Assembly (NCBI RefSeq): GCF_007748035.1
Contig: NZ_CP036278.1
Coordinates: forward strand, 2,790,001 to 2,854,000
DNA: 64,000 bases
From: Aeoliella mucimassa
Lineage (GTDB): Bacteria > Planctomycetota > Planctomycetia > Pirellulales > Lacipirellulaceae
Direction of reading: 5' to 3'
The notes beneath the pieces were generated by a model, which worked only from the letters and a program-made list of their open reading frames with translations, was not told where the DNA came from and did no database searches. Each line of letters begins with the position of its first letter. Positions within the stretch are counted from its first letter, which is position 1. Position numbers and translations under genes: made by a program. Positions 53,308-63,422 of this stretch are shown here, piece after piece.

Positions 53308-54036
53308 ATGCCATTGCTACTTGTGAGTGTGGTGAATGATCGAGAAGCTCGGCAGGCGATGACTGCTGGAGCTGATTGGATCGATATCAAGCAACCCGCT
53401 CGCGGTTCGTTAGGCATGGCCGATGCCGATGCGATTTGCACCGCTGTGCAAGCCATTGCAGGAGAACGGCCCGTGAGCATCGCTCTCGGTGAACTCGTCA
53501 AATGGAACGACACTGCCGCGTTGGAGCCTCAGCAATTCGCTGGCGTCGCGCGCGTGAAAGTCGGTCTGGCTGGCACCGCGCCGGGGGGCAAATGGCAGCC
53601 CGAGTGGCGCGATCGCTGGCTAAGCTTGTGCGAATCGTTGCCAGCCGGAGTCGAGCCGGTGGCCGTCCATTACGCGGATTGGCTATTGTGCGATGCCCCT
53701 TCGTTCGACGAATTGCTCTCGGCCGCTTTAACAGCCGGCTGTTCCAGCATGTTGATCGATACCTACTACAAGTCGGGCCGCTCGCTGGTGCACCATTACA
53801 CGACTAGCGAGCTGACCGAGCTGGTTCGCCGCGCGCACCAGTCGGGGCTCGAGTTCGTCGCTGCAGGCAGCTTGCGTTTCGAGCACCTGCCGACCGTAAT
53901 CGCGGCAGGTGCCGACATCGTTGCTGTGCGTGGCGCTGCGTGCTTAACGGACGATCGCACCTCGCCGCTCTGTGCGGAACGCGTGGAGGAACTCAAGAAG
54001 TTCCTCGCGTACGAACCCCTCAGCGACTCGCGTTAG
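53308..54036 (+). CDS. mfnB: (5-formylfuran-3-yl)methyl phosphate synthase
   Basis: The 242-residue TIM-barrel enzyme (DUF556/MfnB) builds the furan precursor of methanofuran from two glyceraldehyde-3-phosphate molecules. Signatures are WIDIKQPARGSLGMAD, with the Schiff-base Lys28, RVKVGLAGTAPGG with the second Lys, MLIDTYYKSGRSL and FVAAGSLRFEHLPT. In planctomycetes and methylotrophs the cofactor serves archaeal-type C1 transfer for formaldehyde oxidation. No other gene of that pathway lies nearby. Confidence 0.92.
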   Translation: MPLLLVSVVNDREARQAMTAGADWIDIKQPARGSLGMADADAICTAVQAIAGERPVSIALGELVKWNDTAALEPQQFAGVARVKVGLAGTAPGGKWQPEWRDRWLSLCESLPAGVEPVAVHYADWLLCDAPSFDELLSAALTAGCSSMLIDTYYKSGRSLVHHYTTSELTELVRRAHQSGLEFVAAGSLRFEHLPTVIAAGADIVAVRGAACLTDDRTSPLCAERVEELKKFLAYEPLSDSR

Positions 54037-54053
54037 CCTAGGTTGCGGAACGA

Positions 54054-55826
54054 CTAGTTGTCGATCACTCGATTATTTTCAATCGTAATGTTGGTCTCCG
54101 GGGTTGAGTTGAACCGCACCGGCGGCGTATCCGGCGTGGCCAGTTGCCAGGTGTTTTCGCTCACGAAGTTCTCGCCTGCTCGATGGAACCGCAACGGCGA
54201 GCGGGCGATGCCGCGGAAGGTGTTCTGGCGGATCGTCCAGCCGGTCGTTCCTTCGTCGAGGAACATGCCATTCGATTCGGCGCGTCCCAGGTTCAGTGGA
54301 ACGTCTTCGATCACGTTACCTTCGATCACACTGTTCGGCTGGAGTCCCAAAGTGTAGATGCCCCCTCCGTCGCTCAGGGTCTGCATCACCCGCACGATAT
54401 GATTGTTGGCAATCCGATTGTTACCAGCTGGGGTCGGTGTCGGGTTCCACATCCACCCGAGCGAAATGCCCGTGTAGGGACAGTCGCTGATTTCATTATC
54501 CGAAATCTGGAGCTGCTTAAGGAATCCACCCCAGATGGCGACCGCACCGGGGAGCAATTGTCCACAATGGCTGATCGTGCATTTGGTCACCACGTTGTTG
54601 GTAGCCACCTCGGCGGGAGCCGCCTGCCACCAGGCCTGGCCGTTCACGCTGCGCGAACTATCCTCGCCCAGGTTCAGGGCGTTGCCACCAATGTCGTCGA
54701 ACTTGCACTGCTCGATGCGACAGTCCGTCGTGCGACTGCCGAGCCAAAGTCCACAGTTGCCAAGACCAACGAACTCGCAGTCGCGAACGATCGCCTGCTC
54801 GGCAACCTCCACGTGAACTGCGGAGGAAAGCCCTTGCCGGCCTTGGTGAATCATGTCGCCATTCGCGTCGCGAGCCTGCAGGTTCGCCGCCTGCACGCAG
54901 GCCATTCCCCCCGGGGGCATGGGGAATCGTGTTCCTGTAAAACGAATGTTCTGAATCACCAAGTGCTTTAGAGGAGCCTCGTCGGTGCCTGTAGCAACGA
55001 TCAATTGCTCGACCACAGGCAGCGCAACATTCGGAGCCGAGGCATCGTCGCCTGCAACGACAACCAGTTCTTCCGCAGCGACATCCACGTACCACTCGCC
55101 GGGCAGGTCGGCAAACGCTTCATGCCCTTCCAAGTAGTAACGCGGTTGTTTCTCGAAGTGGTCGATCGCGTAGTGGGGAGCATCTGCTCCGATCGGCCCC
55201 ACGGTTTTCAGTTCGTGCGATTCGGCGTCGATCGACTTCACCGGCAACCGGCTACTCGACCAGTCGTGCAGCAGTACCAAGTCGCACACGTGTCCTTCTA
55301 AAGGCAGCGGGCTCGGAAGATCGTTGACCTCGTACAAAAATCCGCTACGACGGTCAGGCAGGCATTCGACGATGCGATAGTAACCTTCGTTCGGAGTGCG
55401 CGCGGCGGTTTGCAGTTTGTGACCAACAAGCATCACTCGCGGGATACCATTCGCCCGCCAGGTGGTTGGTAAAGGGTAACGCCAGCGGCCATCGGCATCT
55501 TTGGTCGGCACGCCGAGTTGCTCCGCGCCCGAAATGGTTACGTGCTTGCAATCGGGAGTTGGCTCGATGGTAAGTCCCTCGCCGACAATTTCTCCATTGA
55601 GCTCAATGGTTTGGCTCAGCTGGTAAACCCCACCTGTGAGTTGCAAGCGAACCGGCGCGGTGTCGCCGGTGCTTCTCATCTGACGAACCTCCGCGAGGGC
55701 TGCCCGCAGCGCGGCTTCGGTCGGTTCGGAAACCAGCTTTGTGGTCTCTGCCTTGGCGGAGCCGAACGATACGAGAGCCGTCAGGCTAAGTAGTAATACG
55801 CTAGGAACACTTCGCAGGCGGGACAT
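54054..55826 (-). CDS. Secreted right-handed parallel beta-helix protein
   Basis: The 590-residue protein has a signal peptide (residues 1-26, ending AKA), an N-terminal strand-rich region (PVRLQLTGGVYQLSQTIEL) and, from about residue 290, repeated short strands with Asn/Asp ladders (AIVRDCEFVGLGNCGLWLG; ISDNEISDCPYTGISLGW; IANNHIVRVMQ). These form a pectate-lyase-like parallel beta-helix. Such proteins bind or cleave polysaccharides. I see no decisive catalytic site. Its stop lies 17 bases from the convergent mfnB gene. Confidence 0.85.
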   Translation of the reverse strand: MSRLRSVPSVLLLSLTALVSFGSAKAETTKLVSEPTEAALRAALAEVRQMRSTGDTAPVRLQLTGGVYQLSQTIELNGEIVGEGLTIEPTPDCKHVTISGAEQLGVPTKDADGRWRYPLPTTWRANGIPRVMLVGHKLQTAARTPNEGYYRIVECLPDRRSGFLYEVNDLPSPLPLEGHVCDLVLLHDWSSSRLPVKSIDAESHELKTVGPIGADAPHYAIDHFEKQPRYYLEGHEAFADLPGEWYVDVAAEELVVVAGDDASAPNVALPVVEQLIVATGTDEAPLKHLVIQNIRFTGTRFPMPPGGMACVQAANLQARDANGDMIHQGRQGLSSAVHVEVAEQAIVRDCEFVGLGNCGLWLGSRTTDCRIEQCKFDDIGGNALNLGEDSSRSVNGQAWWQAAPAEVATNNVVTKCTISHCGQLLPGAVAIWGGFLKQLQISDNEISDCPYTGISLGWMWNPTPTPAGNNRIANNHIVRVMQTLSDGGGIYTLGLQPNSVIEGNVIEDVPLNLGRAESNGMFLDEGTTGWTIRQNTFRGIARSPLRFHRAGENFVSENTWQLATPDTPPVRFNSTPETNITIENNRVIDN

Positions 55827-56078
55827 GGCAGGACCACGTGGGGCTAAAGGCGAATGAGATTGCTGGCAGGCGATCCGCCACCAGGCCAGGCATGGCGGTC
55901 AGTATACGCCCGGGACGATCGGCAAGAAAAGCAACGCCCCCAGCCTACCGGCGACACGAAAGTAACTCGATAGCCAGTCGGTGTTCGGCATCCGATCATC
56001 AGCTTACCTATCCTGTTCTCCTTCTGTGCGTCGAAGTCCACAGTTCCCCTTAGGGGGCTAATCTACTCGGCTGGGCGC
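55827..56078. other. Intergenic region
   Basis: These 250 bases follow the beta-helix gene start and lead into repeat copy B. They contain no gene that I can support. They presumably hold the beta-helix promoter. Confidence 0.35.
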
Positions 56079-56603
56079 AATAGATTCCCACCGCTGCGCA
56101 TATAGATTCCCAATTTACCCACCGATGGGAAAATTGAATCTTCGCCCACGCTACAAAACCTGTGGTTTTCGGCTGCGAATAGATTCCCATTTCCAATATC
56201 GCATCGAGTGGGAATCTATTTTCACGATGGGTATCAATCGCAAGTCGTTGATGGATAACAAGTTGCATCAACACCTCCTTCGAAAGTGCCCAAAATAGAT
56301 TCCCACCCATGGGAAACTATTTTGGTTGGATGTTGGGGGTTCGATTTCGGAATGCGGAATGTCTTTTGAGGGAGCTTCCAGCGACCCAGCCCCACCACAG
56401 CTTTGACAACCGCGCAGCAGCGAACCTGGGCGCACACGAACCATCGCCTGCGCACTGCTAGTCGTTCGAACTTTTGGATAAGCATCACATAACGCAGCCT
56501 CCTTTCACCAAAAAAGCCAACAGCCGATAACTGAAAGCCGATAACCAATTACACATGTTCATTAGAACACCAGTGGTGGCCAATTGCCAGCGAAAAGTGA
56601 ACC
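56079..56603 (-). repeat. Dispersed repeat, copy B (inverted relative to copy A)
   Basis: This is the counterpart of 2500-3016 in the opposite orientation. It holds AATAGATTCCCA-type arms at 56079-56090, near 56104, near 56177 and near 56210, and a palindrome at 56294-56321 (AATAGATTCCCA with TGGGAAACTATT). An 86-codon minus-strand frame (56050-56310) parallels that of copy A, sharing FPLDA, EMGIYSQPKTTGFV and IQFSHRW. It lies in intergenic space between the beta-helix gene and a small lipoprotein gene. It could be a MITE-like element without its own transposase. Confidence 0.8.
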
Positions 56604-56720
56604 ATTTGCGAAACCGTTCCTCGGCGGAAGGGAGTTGCTCCCGTTCTGGCCAGAAATACGATCGCACGATGCACCTATGAAGAGAACGCTCACGCGTGCC
56701 CTGCTCTCCCCTGCCCTGGC

Positions 56721-57197
56721 TTAGTCGGAAGTCCAACGCGCTAGCACCAGATCGTTGTCGGCCGAATAGAGGATGGTCTTCGAGCGATCGGCCGATTGGT
56801 AAAGCTGCCACTCCACGGTTGCAGACAAGTTGGTCGCCAGGGTCGAGAACGCAAAGCACTCCCTAACGGCTTCGGCATCCGGAACCAAACTGGTGCCAGC
56901 GGTCCAGGTGGCTAGCTCATCTGGGGCGATGTCGGCGGCCACACAGATGTCGTAGTACAGGGGGCCTGGCAGGCGGTCGTTGGAGGGGTCGTGGTAGACG
57001 AGTGAGAAGTCGAGGTCGGTGCAAGGCAGCTGGCAAGTTAGGTAAGGAGCCAAGGCCGCCTGCTTCTCGGCGAGTGTTGTCATGGCCGAGCTATTGAGTC
57101 GCACGACCGGAGCTTTCTTCGTGCAGCCAGTCAGCGAACAGATTGCTAGCAGCACCAGAAGAGCCATGAATGATGAGCAGCGGATATTCGGCGTCAT
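56721..57197 (-). CDS. Small predicted lipoprotein
   Basis: The 158-residue product begins MTPNIRCSSFMALLVLLAIC and has the lipobox SLTGC (Cys near 25). The mature part (LVYHDPSNDRLPGPLYYDIC; TNLSATVEWQLYQSADRS) matches no known family by eye. I placed the start at the ATG at 57197, where GGAG lies five bases upstream. The longer frame to 57428 overlaps the divergent gene's start and puts the signal in the interior. It is probably anchored in a periplasm-facing membrane. Confidence 0.72.
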   Translation of the reverse strand: MTPNIRCSSFMALLVLLAICSLTGCTKKAPVVRLNSSAMTTLAEKQAALAPYLTCQLPCTDLDFSLVYHDPSNDRLPGPLYYDICVAADIAPDELATWTAGTSLVPDAEAVRECFAFSTLATNLSATVEWQLYQSADRSKTILYSADNDLVLARWTSD

Positions 57198-57422
57198 TAG
57201 CACTCCATCGAAGGCGAAGTTGCTAGCTGCATCGCTCGGCCGGAAAAGTCTTCCCATGTTGCCAGTCTTTCCTACGCGGATTCTTAGGTAAATTCGTTGC
57301 GATTCGCTCAACTCGCGCTGCACAGTTTGCCGATCTAGTACCGACAGCAGGCGAACCGTTGTGGAAGGACCCCGCGGTTTGCTAGCAGTCTGGCCCCCCG
57401 GCAGCAACGCAAGGAAGCGAAC

Positions 57423-59978
57423 ATGCACCGCCCGACCGAGATTATTCGATCGATACTCTGCACCTTCGTCATTGTCTCTACACTCTCGTCAGCGAGCAAT
57501 GTTCTAGCGGAAGATGGTCCGTCGTTGAGCGATCGGCTCTCGCAGCTTCGTAGAAGCTGGACCGGCGAACAACCGCCGGCGGCCGAGCCCGCACCGCAGC
57601 CTCAGCAGCAAGCTGGTGGGCGTGACTTGTTCGATGTCCTGCGTGGCAAGCCCGAGCAGCCAGCCGCCCGCGTGGCAAGCGTGCCGGCCCCTAGTCGCCA
57701 GCGTGCGGGTAGCGTGCTGAGCAAGCCCCAGCAATCGGCCGTGTACGACATCGGTCCTGCCCTCGGCGGAGCCCCGCTGCGTACGCAGGCCAAGCCTGTG
57801 AAGGTGGCCACGCGTCCCGAAACCACCGCTACCCGTCATCACAGCGGCAACGATATTGCCCTGGATCTAATCGGCACGTCGGCAGATTCGAACGACACCA
57901 GTGGTGTTTCCACCACTCCGGAACCGGTCGCCAAGAAAGAACCCGTGGTCAGCGAGCCAGTCGCGCCGAAAGTCGACGAAGCTCCGCTCGCCGAGGTGCC
58001 TGTAGCCGAAGAACAAACCGAGGAGCCCGAAGAGTCGGGGTTCGCCTCGGCCGACGAAGCCGCTGAACTGGCGCTGAATCCGATTGAGCTTGCTCCGATC
58101 GCCCCGCTTGCTCCGACCACCGAGCCACTGTCGCCTAGTACCGAAACGGTTGCGGTGCCTGTGGTGGAGGAATCGGAAGCTCAGGCGGAGACCGAACCAT
58201 CGGAGTCGCCCGAGCATCTGGCTTTGAACGCTCCCACACCGCAGGTGGTAGGTTCGGCTCAGGACGAGATCGACATCGACGAGTTCGATGCGGAAGCGAC
58301 CCTGAATGAATGGAGCCAAGCCGCCCCAGCACCACCTGTGGTCGCCCCTGTAGAGCAAGAAGCCGACTCGAACTTTCCGCCGATCGTCGATAACGGAATG
58401 GCTCCCAATTCAGCCGACGCGGAGCAAGCGTTTACGGCTGCCCCACCAGCTGCCAGCAACTTGAACCAGCAGCCCTGGAGTACCACCCCGCTGGGAGTGA
58501 ATACCCAAACGCCGGCTGGGTTGGACAACGAAAACGTATTGGTCAACGAGCAACTGCCGTTGATCGCTTCTCGCGTAGCGGGTCCAAAGACGATTTTGAT
58601 TGGTCGCGAAGCCACCTATCGCGTGACTTTGGAAAACCGCGGTACGGCGGCTGCTAATCAGCTTTCGACCGAAGTCGTCGCTCCTGAGTGGGCCGACGTG
58701 ATTCATACCACCGCCTCGGCCGGAACCGTACAACGCGAAGCGAGTGCCAACGGTGGCACCACCCTGCGTTGGGACGTCGCTTCGTTGGCCGAAGGTCGCT
58801 CGCAGACACTCAACGTAGTGCTTGTGCCGAAGACCAGCCAGTCGCTCAGCCTGGGTGTGAGCTGGCGTCATGCACCAGTGGCGACCACCACCATGGTCGA
58901 GGTGCAAGAGCCGAAGATCGAAATGGCCATCAATGGCCCGAACGAAGTCTACTTTGGTCGTCCGCAGAGTTATCACCTGTCGCTCAGCAATCCAGGAACG
59001 GGACCGGCCGAGAACATCGTGGTGCAATTGATGCCTCCCGGAGGTGGCCAGCCAACGAGCAGCTACCGTATCGATCAACTGGCGGCTGGTGAATCGAAGT
59101 CGGTCGATATCGAGATCACCGCTCGCGAGCCTGGCGAACTGGCGATTCGTGCGATGGCTGTTGCCGATGGCAACCTGCGTTGCGAAACCGCTCAGTCGAT
59201 TTTCTGCCGCCATGCGGAACTGAACGTCGACTGGCGTGGACCGAATCGTAAGTACGCTGGTACCGAGGCGGTCTACTACTTCCGGGTTCGCAATCCGGGC
59301 ACCGCTTCGGCCGATCAAACACAGTTCGTCGTCTCGCTACCTGCTGGTTTTGAGTTCCGCAGTGCCAGTGAAGGACATCAGTTCGATTCGGCGGCTCAAC
59401 GCGTGATCTGGAACGTCGGCACGCTGCGTCCTGGCGACGATCGTTATCTTGAGTTGCGAGGTGTCGTGAATCAGGCAGGAGCCAACCAGTTTAATCTGTC
59501 GGCCTCCAATGGTGCGGGCGACGTACGCGATTCGGTAACCGCCTCGACCGACGTGGTTGCCCTGGCCGACCTGAAGCTCGACATCGTCGATCCCAAGGGA
59601 CCGGTTCCTGTCGGCACCGAGATCGAATACGCCATTACGGTAACCAACCGCGGCCGTAGTGCTGCCGAGCAGGTGAACATCGTTGGCCTGTTCGCTCAAG
59701 GCATCGAACCAGTCGCCGCTCTTGGAGCCGAAGCGACCATCGCCGACGGCCGCGTGGGATTCCGCAGCATCGGCAGCTTGCCCGCTGGACAGCAAGTAAC
59801 GCTCAAGATTCGTGCTCGGGCTCAGGCGGCTGGCACGCACTTGTTCCGTGCCGAAGTGCTGTGTCGCGACTTGGAGATCAAGCTGGCCGCGGAAGAGACC
59901 ACGCGGTTCTTCCAGGACGATTCGCAGCCCGCAAACACTCCACTCGAGTCGGCCTCGCGGGCTTCGCGATTCGAGTAA
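57423..59978 (+). CDS. Secreted DUF11/CARDB-type repeat protein
   Basis: The 851-residue protein has a signal peptide (residues 1-29), a long Pro/Ala/Glu-rich low-complexity region (about 50-380) and three to four Ig-like repeats from about residue 390. The repeats are marked by VTLENRGTAAANQLSTEVVAP, LSLSNPGTGPAENIVVQL, FRVRNPGTASADQTQFVVSL and ITVTNRGRSAAEQVNIVGLF, the DUF11/CARDB pattern of surface adhesion or envelope-structure proteins. AAGGAAG precedes the ATG. It lies upstream of a membrane protein and an ABC ATPase on the same strand and ends before a strong hairpin. Confidence 0.85.
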   Translation: MHRPTEIIRSILCTFVIVSTLSSASNVLAEDGPSLSDRLSQLRRSWTGEQPPAAEPAPQPQQQAGGRDLFDVLRGKPEQPAARVASVPAPSRQRAGSVLSKPQQSAVYDIGPALGGAPLRTQAKPVKVATRPETTATRHHSGNDIALDLIGTSADSNDTSGVSTTPEPVAKKEPVVSEPVAPKVDEAPLAEVPVAEEQTEEPEESGFASADEAAELALNPIELAPIAPLAPTTEPLSPSTETVAVPVVEESEAQAETEPSESPEHLALNAPTPQVVGSAQDEIDIDEFDAEATLNEWSQAAPAPPVVAPVEQEADSNFPPIVDNGMAPNSADAEQAFTAAPPAASNLNQQPWSTTPLGVNTQTPAGLDNENVLVNEQLPLIASRVAGPKTILIGREATYRVTLENRGTAAANQLSTEVVAPEWADVIHTTASAGTVQREASANGGTTLRWDVASLAEGRSQTLNVVLVPKTSQSLSLGVSWRHAPVATTTMVEVQEPKIEMAINGPNEVYFGRPQSYHLSLSNPGTGPAENIVVQLMPPGGGQPTSSYRIDQLAAGESKSVDIEITAREPGELAIRAMAVADGNLRCETAQSIFCRHAELNVDWRGPNRKYAGTEAVYYFRVRNPGTASADQTQFVVSLPAGFEFRSASEGHQFDSAAQRVIWNVGTLRPGDDRYLELRGVVNQAGANQFNLSASNGAGDVRDSVTASTDVVALADLKLDIVDPKGPVPVGTEIEYAITVTNRGRSAAEQVNIVGLFAQGIEPVAALGAEATIADGRVGFRSIGSLPAGQQVTLKIRARAQAAGTHLFRAEVLCRDLEIKLAAEETTRFFQDDSQPANTPLESASRASRFE

Positions 59979-60000
59979 TCGACGAGTCACACGCAAATCG

Positions 60001-60047
60001 CAGGATTTACCAGCAGCGGCCGGGGGGGCTCGCTGCTGGTAAACCTG
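60001..60047 (+). terminator. Strong hairpin after the DUF11-type gene
   Basis: Arms TTTACCAGCAGC and GCTGCTGGTAAA (12 bp, perfect) flank a G-rich loop, 27 bases after the stop. No T tract follows on the plus strand, so it may act with Rho or as an RNA-stabilising structure. Confidence 0.55.
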
Positions 60048-60110
60048 TGTAATGCCGCAAATCGACACTGGCCAGATCTGGCGTCCGGATATTAGAATTG
60101 GGAGGTTGTT

Positions 60111-62432
60111 ATGTTCCTCTCCAATTCCCCGTTCATGGTTCGGTTCTTGGCTATGGCTCGAATGATTTGCCGCTTGCTAGGGACCATTCTGTTGCTGGTG
60201 GGTGCCTTCAGTGCATCGGCGCAAGCCCAGCAGCCGCCGAAGGTCACCCTCGAGCGGGCAGAACTCGGCTTTGCCGATCGGTACCGCGTGGGATCCTGGA
60301 CCCCGCTCCGTTTGACCATCTCGGGCGGCGAGAAAACCGTGACGGCCATCGCTCAAGTGGCGGTGCCCGATAGCGACGGGGTCTACACCAGTGTGAACTC
60401 GCTCCCCTTTAGCCTGCCGGCCAAAGGAGTGACCAGCGTTGAATTGCTGGTACGCATCGGGCAGCTTGAGTCGCCGGTCGACGTGACGCTAATCAATCTC
60501 GAGCAAGGCCGGCGTTTGGCTTCGCGCAAGTTTTCGCCGAATCGCATGCTTGATAAGGGGGGCGTTGCTCATGGCGATCCCTCGACCACGCGGATGATCG
60601 TGGAAGTCGGACCGGTGCCGATCGGCGTAGCTTCGGCCGAAGCGGGAAAATCGAACGAGCTGTACTACACCCAGAATGTGGTGTCGCACATTAGTCAAGT
60701 CGAATCGCTGCCGACCCAGTCGATGGCTTACGAGTCGGTCGATACGGTGTTGCTCTCGACGAGCCGCCGCGACGATTGGACCGGCATGCGGGGCGACGAT
60801 CCTCGCATCCAGGCACTTTCGGATTGGGTTCATAACGGTGGCCGCCTCGTGCTGTTCTGCGGCGAGAACGCCGATCTGGTGCTGGGAGCCAACGGCCCAT
60901 TAACTCCGTTTGCTCCCGGTCCGTTTGCCGAGATGGTGACGATCGACTCGCTGGCACCGCTGATGAACTACACCGGCAGCAACGAACCACTGCCCGACCG
61001 GGGACGCATCAAGCGGGCGATCCCCACGTTCAGCCAAATCGCCGGCGATGTCGATCTGACCTTTGGCAGCCGCGAGAATCCGCTACCGCTGATCATTCGC
61101 CGCCGGGTTGGTTTGGGCGAGACCGTTTTCGTGGGACTCGACATCGATATTGCTCCGCTCTACGGTCCCAAGTCTTGGGGCGGTCGCGCTCAACTGCTCG
61201 AGAAGATCATCGCCCTGCCCGACGAAAAGCTCGACGACGAAACCAGCGACTATTACTACGACGGCCCAGCCGATGTGGCCCTGGCCATGCAGGAGCAGCT
61301 TGACGAACAGCTCGAGAACTCCGGCATTCGCACTCCCTCCTTCCTCGGCATCGCAGCCCTCGTGCTGTTGTACATCGTCGTGATTGGCCCTGGGGATTAC
61401 TTCCTGGTCAAGCACGTGCTGAAGCGGATGGAGCTCACCTGGATTACGTTCCCGCTGCTCATCATCGGAACGTGTGCGGCCGCCTATTATTATGCCGCCT
61501 ATCTCAAGGGCGACTCCATGCGGATCAACCAGCTCGAGATTGTCGACGTCGACAATCAAACGGGCATGACGCGTGGCACCATGTGGACTCACCTATTTAG
61601 TCCGAGTCCCGATCGATACAACTTCATCCCCGCGGTGAAGAGCCCATCCGGCGAGGCCGACACCACCGCCGAGTCGAACTTGGCCTGGCTTGGTCGCCCC
61701 GCAAGCGGCATGGGGGGCATGGCCACCGAGGCCGGCATGCTCGGCGGCCGACCCGATTATGGCTGGGGGACCGACCTCTCGCAGCTTAATGGGGTGCCGA
61801 TCGAGGTCTGGTCGACCAAAACGTTTATTTCGCGTTGGGAAACCGAGACCGACGATTTGCTTGCGAGCGATTTGATGCGAACTCCCAACAATCTGGTGGA
61901 AGGGGAGATTACCAACGCGACTTCGGCGACTCTCGAAGATTGCCGACTCGTCTACGGCAACTGGGCGTGGAAGCTGGGCACTATGAATCCGGGCGACACA
62001 GTGAAGGTGGTGTCGACGGGAGCCAGCAACTCGTCGAGCGCCCCGCGTAAGCTGCGAAACATGTACAAGCAAGATCATGGATTCGACGTGGGAGCGAACT
62101 CGTACTACGAGAAGCAGTACTTGGTTCACAGTCTCGAACTCCGTGGTCTAGCCGAGATGATGATGTTCTACGACGCACTCGGTGGCCGGCGTTATACCCA
62201 TCAGTGGATGCGCTACCAGCAATACGTCGACCTGAGCCACGCCCTCGATTCGCAAACCGCCATGCTCATCGGTGCCTGCTCCGCCCCGCGGAGCGAACTG
62301 GTGCGACTGAGGGGAGACGAAGCCGAGTCGTTACGCAACGAGAAAGACGTGTACGTGGTGATGTACCGTTACGTGCTGCCGGTCAATACTTCGGGCGAAG
62401 CGCCGGAAGAAGAGCCATCGTCCGACGAATAG
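60111..62432 (+). CDS. Membrane protein with extracytoplasmic domain, ABC-transporter partner
   Basis: The 773-residue product has an N-terminal signal or anchor (about residues 17-38), a long exported domain with a glutamine-amidotransferase-like region (ALSDWVHNGGRLVLFCGENADLV, as in DUF4350/GATase-like envelope proteins), two membrane helices near 415-470 (FLGIAALVLLYIVVIGPGDYF, FPLLIIGTCAAAYYYAAYL), and a C-terminal domain outside. GGAGG lies five bases before the ATG. The ABC ATPase gene follows after 63 bases. Similar gene pairs occur in gliding or envelope ABC systems (Gld-like), so I infer a transport or envelope-maintenance role. Confidence 0.72.
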   Translation: MFLSNSPFMVRFLAMARMICRLLGTILLLVGAFSASAQAQQPPKVTLERAELGFADRYRVGSWTPLRLTISGGEKTVTAIAQVAVPDSDGVYTSVNSLPFSLPAKGVTSVELLVRIGQLESPVDVTLINLEQGRRLASRKFSPNRMLDKGGVAHGDPSTTRMIVEVGPVPIGVASAEAGKSNELYYTQNVVSHISQVESLPTQSMAYESVDTVLLSTSRRDDWTGMRGDDPRIQALSDWVHNGGRLVLFCGENADLVLGANGPLTPFAPGPFAEMVTIDSLAPLMNYTGSNEPLPDRGRIKRAIPTFSQIAGDVDLTFGSRENPLPLIIRRRVGLGETVFVGLDIDIAPLYGPKSWGGRAQLLEKIIALPDEKLDDETSDYYYDGPADVALAMQEQLDEQLENSGIRTPSFLGIAALVLLYIVVIGPGDYFLVKHVLKRMELTWITFPLLIIGTCAAAYYYAAYLKGDSMRINQLEIVDVDNQTGMTRGTMWTHLFSPSPDRYNFIPAVKSPSGEADTTAESNLAWLGRPASGMGGMATEAGMLGGRPDYGWGTDLSQLNGVPIEVWSTKTFISRWETETDDLLASDLMRTPNNLVEGEITNATSATLEDCRLVYGNWAWKLGTMNPGDTVKVVSTGASNSSSAPRKLRNMYKQDHGFDVGANSYYEKQYLVHSLELRGLAEMMMFYDALGGRRYTHQWMRYQQYVDLSHALDSQTAMLIGACSAPRSELVRLRGDEAESLRNEKDVYVVMYRYVLPVNTSGEAPEEEPSSDE

Positions 62433-62495
62433 CAAGCTATCCTCCAACCTTTGTTGCAACTCTCCAGTCCGGAACCCCAACCTGCGTAACTTGCC

Positions 62496-63422
62496 ATGAT
62501 CGAAATCCGCGGACTAACGAAGAAGTACGGAGAGTTGTTTGCCATCAAGGACATCAACCTCGAACTCTCGCAAGGAGATGTATTCGGGTTTATCGGTCCC
62601 AATGGTGCCGGCAAGACAACCACCATGCGTATTCTCGCGACGCTGCTGAACCCCACTTGGGGCGAAGCCTACGTTGCAGGGCATTCGATTTACACGCACC
62701 CCAAAGAAATCCGCCGCATTATCGGCTACATGCCCGACTTCTTCGGGGTGTACGACGACATGAAGGTGATCGAGTACCTGGAGTTCTTCGCGGCCGCGTA
62801 TCGCATCCGAGGTGCCGAACGTCGGAAGATCTGCGAAGGAGTGCTGGAGCTAGTCGACCTTACTTACAAGCGCGAAGCGTTGGTCACCAGCTTGTCACGC
62901 GGCATGACGCAACGCCTTGGCTTGGCGCGGGTGTTGTTGCACGATCCGCAGGTGCTGCTGCTCGACGAACCGGCCAGTGGTCTCGATCCGCGTGCGCGTA
63001 TCGATATTCGCGGGCTGCTAAAAGAGCTGCGAAACATGGGCAAGACCATCATCGTTTCGAGTCACATCCTGCCGGAGTTGGCCGACATCTGCAATAAGAT
63101 CGGCATCATCGAGAAGGGTGAGTTGATTGTGAATACCGACGTCGAATCGGTGATGAAGCAGGTGCGTCAGCAGCTGGTGCTCAAGATTCGTGTAGCCGAG
63201 AACATGGAACAGGCGCTCGAGACTATCCGCTCGCACGCGCTGGTAGAGTCGGCTGAGATTGACGCGCGGGATATTACCGCCACGTTGGTGCCTGAAGCCG
63301 AAGATCCTAGCGACCTAGCCGCGACGCTAATCGCCGGTGGCTATCGCCTGACATTGCTGAAGGAAGACGAGATCAATCTCGAGACCGCCTTCATGGCTCT
63401 CACGAAGGGCATCACCTCGTAA
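62496..63422 (+). CDS. ABC transporter ATP-binding protein
   Basis: The 308-residue ATPase has Walker A GPNGAGKTT, the Q-loop region with Asp (GYMPDFFGVYDD, where Pro-Asp replaces the usual Gln), signature LSRGMTQRL (variant of LSGGQ), Walker B VLLLDEPASGLDP and switch His in VSSHILPEL. A C-terminal domain (about 220-308) is typical of DrrA/CcmA-type exporters. A permease gene is expected just downstream but is not found before the window ends, and the next gene runs on the other strand. The membrane protein upstream may supply part of the channel. Confidence 0.88.
   Translation: MIEIRGLTKKYGELFAIKDINLELSQGDVFGFIGPNGAGKTTTMRILATLLNPTWGEAYVAGHSIYTHPKEIRRIIGYMPDFFGVYDDMKVIEYLEFFAAAYRIRGAERRKICEGVLELVDLTYKREALVTSLSRGMTQRLGLARVLLHDPQVLLLDEPASGLDPRARIDIRGLLKELRNMGKTIIVSSHILPELADICNKIGIIEKGELIVNTDVESVMKQVRQQLVLKIRVAENMEQALETIRSHALVESAEIDARDITATLVPEAEDPSDLAATLIAGGYRLTLLKEDEINLETAFMALTKGITS

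Noticed and set aside
54144-54971. A 275-codon open frame on the plus strand
   Set aside because: It is antisense to the beta-helix gene, whose signal peptide and repeats are convincing.
58410-59318. A 302-codon open frame on the minus strand
   Set aside because: It lies fully antisense to the DUF11-type gene, has no ribosome site or family motif, and arises from the codon bias of the real gene.
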